From the IMG/VR virus record IMGVR_UViG_3300049893_002616, positions 1-39,560 of that record: a stretch of DNA of 39,560 nt. The stretch is one strand, 5' to 3'. This document shows, one piece after another, positions 37,214-39,560 of this stretch. The DNA comes from a virus. The translations under genes were made by a program, and so were the position numbers. The notes beneath the pieces were generated by a model. It was not told the DNA's origin and ran no database searches. It worked only from the letters and a program-made list of their open reading frames with translations. Every line of letters starts with the position of its first letter. Position 1 is the first letter of the stretch.

Positions 37214-37305
37214 TTGTTTGTATCTTTACATGCATCTTGAAACATGTCAATTAAAATGTAGCTACATGTTACTACAACCAAGACACCCATGACTAGCATT
37301 CCCAT
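37204..37305 (-). CDS. 33-residue membrane micro-protein ending inside a tRNA gene
   Basis: ATG at 37305 follows AGGAGA (37311-37316) by five bases. The 33-codon frame encodes one hydrophobic span (MGMLVMGVLVVVTCSYILID) and a short polar tail. Its TAG stop (37204-37206) lies inside the tRNA-Leu(TAG) gene, so the last codons are shared with the tRNA 5' end. It sits between two tRNA genes in about 105 bases. Role unknown. Confidence 0.6.
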   Translation of the reverse strand: MGMLVMGVLVVVTCSYILIDMFQDACKDTNKPM

Positions 37306-37318
37306 TTTTATCTCCTAA

Positions 37319-37396
37319 TGGTACCTACAGTCAGATTCGAACTGACACATAACTTATTTTTGAGATAAGCGCCTCTACCAATTGGGCTATGTAGGC
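37319..37396 (-). tRNA. tRNA-Leu(CAA)-like, short variable loop
   Basis: 78 bases. Acceptor GCCTACA/TGTAGGT, A73, D loop with GG, anticodon stem CTTAT/ATAAG with loop CTCAAAA (CAA), T arm GTCAG/CTGAC with loop TTCGAAT, CCA encoded. The variable loop is six bases, again lacking the long arm of Leu tRNAs. It is first in the third cluster. Confidence 0.8.
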
Positions 37397-37407
37397 TAAG
37401 AATTTCT

Positions 37408-37413
37408 ATTATA
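37408..37413 (-). promoter_or_regulatory. candidate -10 box for the third tRNA cluster
   Basis: A perfect TATAAT on the minus strand lies about a dozen bases before the 5' end of tRNA-Leu(CAA). No good -35 hexamer is found at 16-18 bases, so a phage-activated (middle-type) promoter or a chance AT-rich match are both possible. Confidence 0.4.
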
Positions 37414-37442
37414 TAGTCTTAAATTCATTCATCATACACAGA

Positions 37443-37694
37443 TTAATTAGTTTCGTTTATTATTGCTGTTACTGTTATATGTCCAAAGACTTTATGTCCC
37501 CAATATAAATCTATGACATCATTGATAGATAATGTAGGACCATCACTAATTAAGAATTTAAAAATATTTGTTTTAAGATAAAGCCTAAAGCTCCACATTC
37601 CAGGAGCTGATGGGCAATAACAATTACCAGCAACCCACTCATTTTCTAAAAGTTTGTCGTTATATAACTTATATGTCACTACGTAAAATTTCAT
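37443..37694 (-). CDS. small hypothetical protein
   Basis: An 83-residue beta-rich protein (MKFYVVTYKLYNDKLLENEW ... VFGHITVTAIINE). There is no family. It lies between unknown small genes and the third tRNA cluster. Function unknown. Confidence 0.6.
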   Translation of the reverse strand: MKFYVVTYKLYNDKLLENEWVAGNCYCPSAPGMWSFRLYLKTNIFKFLISDGPTLSINDVIDLYWGHKVFGHITVTAIINETN

Positions 37695-37716
37695 CTAGAG
37701 AATATGCTTTCGTTCA

Positions 37717-37953
37717 CTAGTCATTTCGATCTTTGAATGTATAGAAAGCTTGAGTTAGATCACAGAGCACAAGCTTATCTAGTCTTAATGCTACAGCTAG
37801 TGGATCTACATAACAAAGACAACACCCCTTACCAGGACTCCAATCAATTGGAGCGTCTTGTTCTAGTACTGTTTGTACTGGAGCCTGAAGAATTTCTTCA
37901 AGTTCGCCTACTGAGGTTATATCTTTCTTATTGAAGAAGAATGTAGCACACAT
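37717..37953 (-). CDS. small cysteine-containing hypothetical protein
   Basis: A 78-residue protein with a GKGCCLCYVDPL segment (three close cysteines) after a short acidic helix. Metal binding is possible but not shown. No family is recognised. Confidence 0.6.
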   Translation of the reverse strand: MCATFFFNKKDITSVGELEEILQAPVQTVLEQDAPIDWSPGKGCCLCYVDPLAVALRLDKLVLCDLTQAFYTFKDRND

Positions 37954-37962
37954 TGTTATATC

Positions 37963-38178
37963 CTAGTTATGGAACTCAGTGTCTATCTGTAAGTTTCTAA
38001 CCTTACACTGAAAGCTATTCTCAATAGCACCATCTTGAGCTGGTGTATAGAAAGTTATGTTCTCGGTAAAATATCTAATTTTATCTCGAACAACTATTCT
38101 CATTGCTCGTTCTTCTTCTTGAGTAAGAGTTTGATCTTTGAGGTTAATATCTAGATCAAATGATACTTGTAGTTTCAT
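37963..38178 (-). CDS. small hypothetical protein
   Basis: A 71-residue protein (MKLQVSFDLDINLKDQTLTQ). It is mixed alpha/beta with no motif. Its start overlaps the last base of the ligase gene, so it is probably coupled to it. Function unknown. Confidence 0.6.
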   Translation of the reverse strand: MKLQVSFDLDINLKDQTLTQEEERAMRIVVRDKIRYFTENITFYTPAQDGAIENSFQCKVRNLQIDTEFHN

Positions 38179-39083
38179 TATTCGTAGTCCCTGATAGCTT
38201 TAAAGATAGGAAAGCGGGGCACACCACCATCAGTTAGTTCTTGGAACTTGATAGTAGCAAGTTTGCCAATAGGTGGATTCTTCCAAAATTTTATACGAGT
38301 CTCGTCGTCATAACCACTACCACTTTCGAATGTTCTACCATCAGGTAGTTGAAGCACAAGGCCACCAGCCATTTCTACTGGTGTTTCTACTCCATCCTTC
38401 TTCCAAACACCATCAGAGTGCTCAATAGCTCCAGGAGTGTGAGGAGGTACAATGATCTTTTCTTTGCGAGTAAGTTGATAGACACCAACAATTGGAAACT
38501 CGTCGTCTTGAAAGGTTTTGACCTTCATTAAGTCAGAGGAGCGCTTGCCCTTCTTGTATAATCCGTCTGCATTGCGGATCATCGTTCCTTCATAACCTTC
38601 TTCGTCAAAACGATTAAGGTCTACTTCTTCCAATTCCTCTGGAACAAGCTTACCATCTTCTTGTCGTTCTAAAACTTTAATAGTTTTGAACTTAATAGTA
38701 CGTACTAACTTAAAACGATCAGTCTCTACAAGCCGTGTTTTCAATAGCTTGTATCTTTCACTAAAGGATATGTTCTCTACAGGAGTATCATATACATGAT
38801 ATTGTATGGACAAATCTTCATCGATATTTACTGTCTTTCTGACAGAAGAGATCTGTTCCTGAAAGGTTTTCTCATGATTATACAGTTCACCATCTAGTGG
38901 GAAATCTGCATAGTTCGCCTTCAAAAATTCAACAAGAGTGGGAACGCTTTTGATCTCTTTACCTGTTCTGGATAGTAGTTTCTCTCCAGTCCAAATAGCT
39001 CTCATTCCATCCAACTTAGGTTGCAGATAGATAGGGAACTTTAACCAGGCTGCCTTGAAGGGCTTTGCTAACATTGGTTTCAT
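38178..39083 (-). CDS. ATP-dependent DNA ligase
   Basis: 301 residues. The nucleotidyltransferase motif QPKLDGMR places the adenylated Lys at 23; DGELY gives Glu66; EEGYEGTMIR is motif IV-like and SSDLMKVKTF motif V. The C-terminal 100 residues form the OB domain. It is a small ligase of the type common in phages and seals nicks with ATP, closing Okazaki fragments and recombination joints. It overlaps the upstream gene by four bases. Confidence 0.93.
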   Translation of the reverse strand: MKPMLAKPFKAAWLKFPIYLQPKLDGMRAIWTGEKLLSRTGKEIKSVPTLVEFLKANYADFPLDGELYNHEKTFQEQISSVRKTVNIDEDLSIQYHVYDTPVENISFSERYKLLKTRLVETDRFKLVRTIKFKTIKVLERQEDGKLVPEELEEVDLNRFDEEGYEGTMIRNADGLYKKGKRSSDLMKVKTFQDDEFPIVGVYQLTRKEKIIVPPHTPGAIEHSDGVWKKDGVETPVEMAGGLVLQLPDGRTFESGSGYDDETRIKFWKNPPIGKLATIKFQELTDGGVPRFPIFKAIRDYE

Positions 39084-39430
39084 TTGTCGTCCGGCATTGA
39101 TACTATTACATCCATGATGTCAGGAAACTCTTTACCTGGAGGTTGAAGCAAGCGTGATAACCAGTCGTTTATACAGTCGCAAAATCCGACTGGCCATTCA
39201 AGGCTTCGCCCATACTTGTCAGGCTTAATTATTTCTCCTTTGAATAGAAACTGTATCTCGGTATGTGGAAGCTTACCATCAGCAATAAGTGCTCGAGTAG
39301 CTAGAATTAGATTCTCACTACCTGTCTTATAGTGAGTGAAGCCGCGCTTAAACATATCAAGTACTAGCATTTCTGCCATACCATCAGCTACTGGAATGCC
39401 ATTCAAAGAGTCATATTCAATTGTTAACAT
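39080..39430 (-). CDS. hypothetical protein
   Basis: A 116-residue protein, mixed alpha/beta (VLDMFKRGFTHYKTGSENL). No motif is recognised. It is coupled by a four-base overlap to the DNA ligase gene. Only a weak A-rich box precedes its ATG, so it may depend on the partial gene upstream. Confidence 0.65.
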   Translation of the reverse strand: MLTIEYDSLNGIPVADGMAEMLVLDMFKRGFTHYKTGSENLILATRALIADGKLPHTEIQFLFKGEIIKPDKYGRSLEWPVGFCDCINDWLSRLLQPPGKEFPDIMDVIVSMPDDK

Positions 39431-39431
39431 A

Positions 39432-39560
39432 TTATTTTTTTTCGTTAAAGTTTATAATATATATTAATACTAATAGGAATGATACTATAAAAAGTATAGT
39501 AGTCGTATGCCAACTTGGGACTGCTGCCCATGAATGTGATGCCTCTAAATAAGCACTAAT
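39432..39560 (-). CDS. C-terminal end of a membrane protein (partial)
   Basis: An open frame enters from the right edge and ends at TAA (39432-39434), 42 codons. It carries a single hydrophobic span near its end (ILFIVSFLLVLIYII) followed by a short basic tail. No start codon with a ribosome-binding site is seen, so the gene begins outside the window. Its stop is two bases from the start of the next gene. Confidence 0.5.
   Translation of the reverse strand: MSAYLEASHSWAAVPSWHTTTILFIVSFLLVLIYIINFNEKK

Noticed and set aside
1-39560. CRISPR array, insertion sequence, integrase or attachment site
   Set aside because: No regularly spaced repeats, transposase, recombinase or flanking direct repeats were seen.

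Overview
The window looks like part of the genome of a large, AT-rich, lytic tailed bacteriophage. The evidence is tight gene packing with frequent 1-50 base overlaps, an rIIA-like GHKL protein, a PGRP/T7-type amidase endolysin, PhoH, dUTPase, ThyX, dNMP kinase, HD nucleotidase, phage-type RNase H, ATP-dependent DNA ligase, RecA, a bacterial DnaE-type polymerase, a GIY-YIG homing endonuclease, scattered tRNA genes and many small unknown proteins. No integrase, repressor, rRNA or housekeeping locus is visible. The host cannot be named from sequence.

Layout. (1) Bases 1-4673 are mainly plus-strand: small unknown genes, a PD-(D/E)XK-like nuclease, the endolysin, a SANT plus PD-(D/E)XK nuclease and a divergent sigma-like protein. 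One gene (2604-3029) runs the other way. (2) Bases 4657-30334 are minus-strand and carry nucleotide metabolism (dut, GMP reductase-like, thyX, dNMP kinase, deoxyribosyltransferase), PhoH, a WGR protein, a phosphatase, two Fe-S candidates (GP88 family and radical SAM), a metallophosphoesterase, a polymerase III alpha subunit split into two genes, RecA, a GIY-YIG endonuclease, a Ycf46-like AAA ATPase with DUF1257 and DUF2997 partners, a Whirly-like ssDNA-binding protein, RNase H, an SSB-like protein and ClpP. (3) Bases 30357-39560, also minus-strand, hold an HD nucleotidase, rIIA, an archaeal/eukaryal-type peptidyl-tRNA hydrolase, three tRNA clusters (eleven tRNAs, some strongly non-canonical), MORN-like repeat proteins, a membrane sugar transferase, DNA ligase and small unknown genes.

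How it fits together. The minus strand is the early/middle takeover and replication program; the plus strand carries lysis and probably late functions. The sigma-like protein at 3716-4438 and an exact T4-late-type TATAAATA box just upstream of its operon suggest a phage-encoded late sigma switch, while two promoters close to the host sigma-70 consensus (GIY-YIG gene, second tRNA cluster) suggest host polymerase reads early genes.

The most unusual points are: the split polymerase with an apparently intact PHP metal site; the Ycf46-DUF1257-DUF2997 module, whose DUF1257 gene seems to begin at an ATT codon; a 14-bp hairpin hiding a ribosome-binding site at the head of the ssDNA-binding operon; two intrinsic-terminator-like hairpins inside coding regions; two tandem tRNA-like hairpin elements between tRNAs; and tiny membrane-protein genes, one of which ends inside a tRNA gene.
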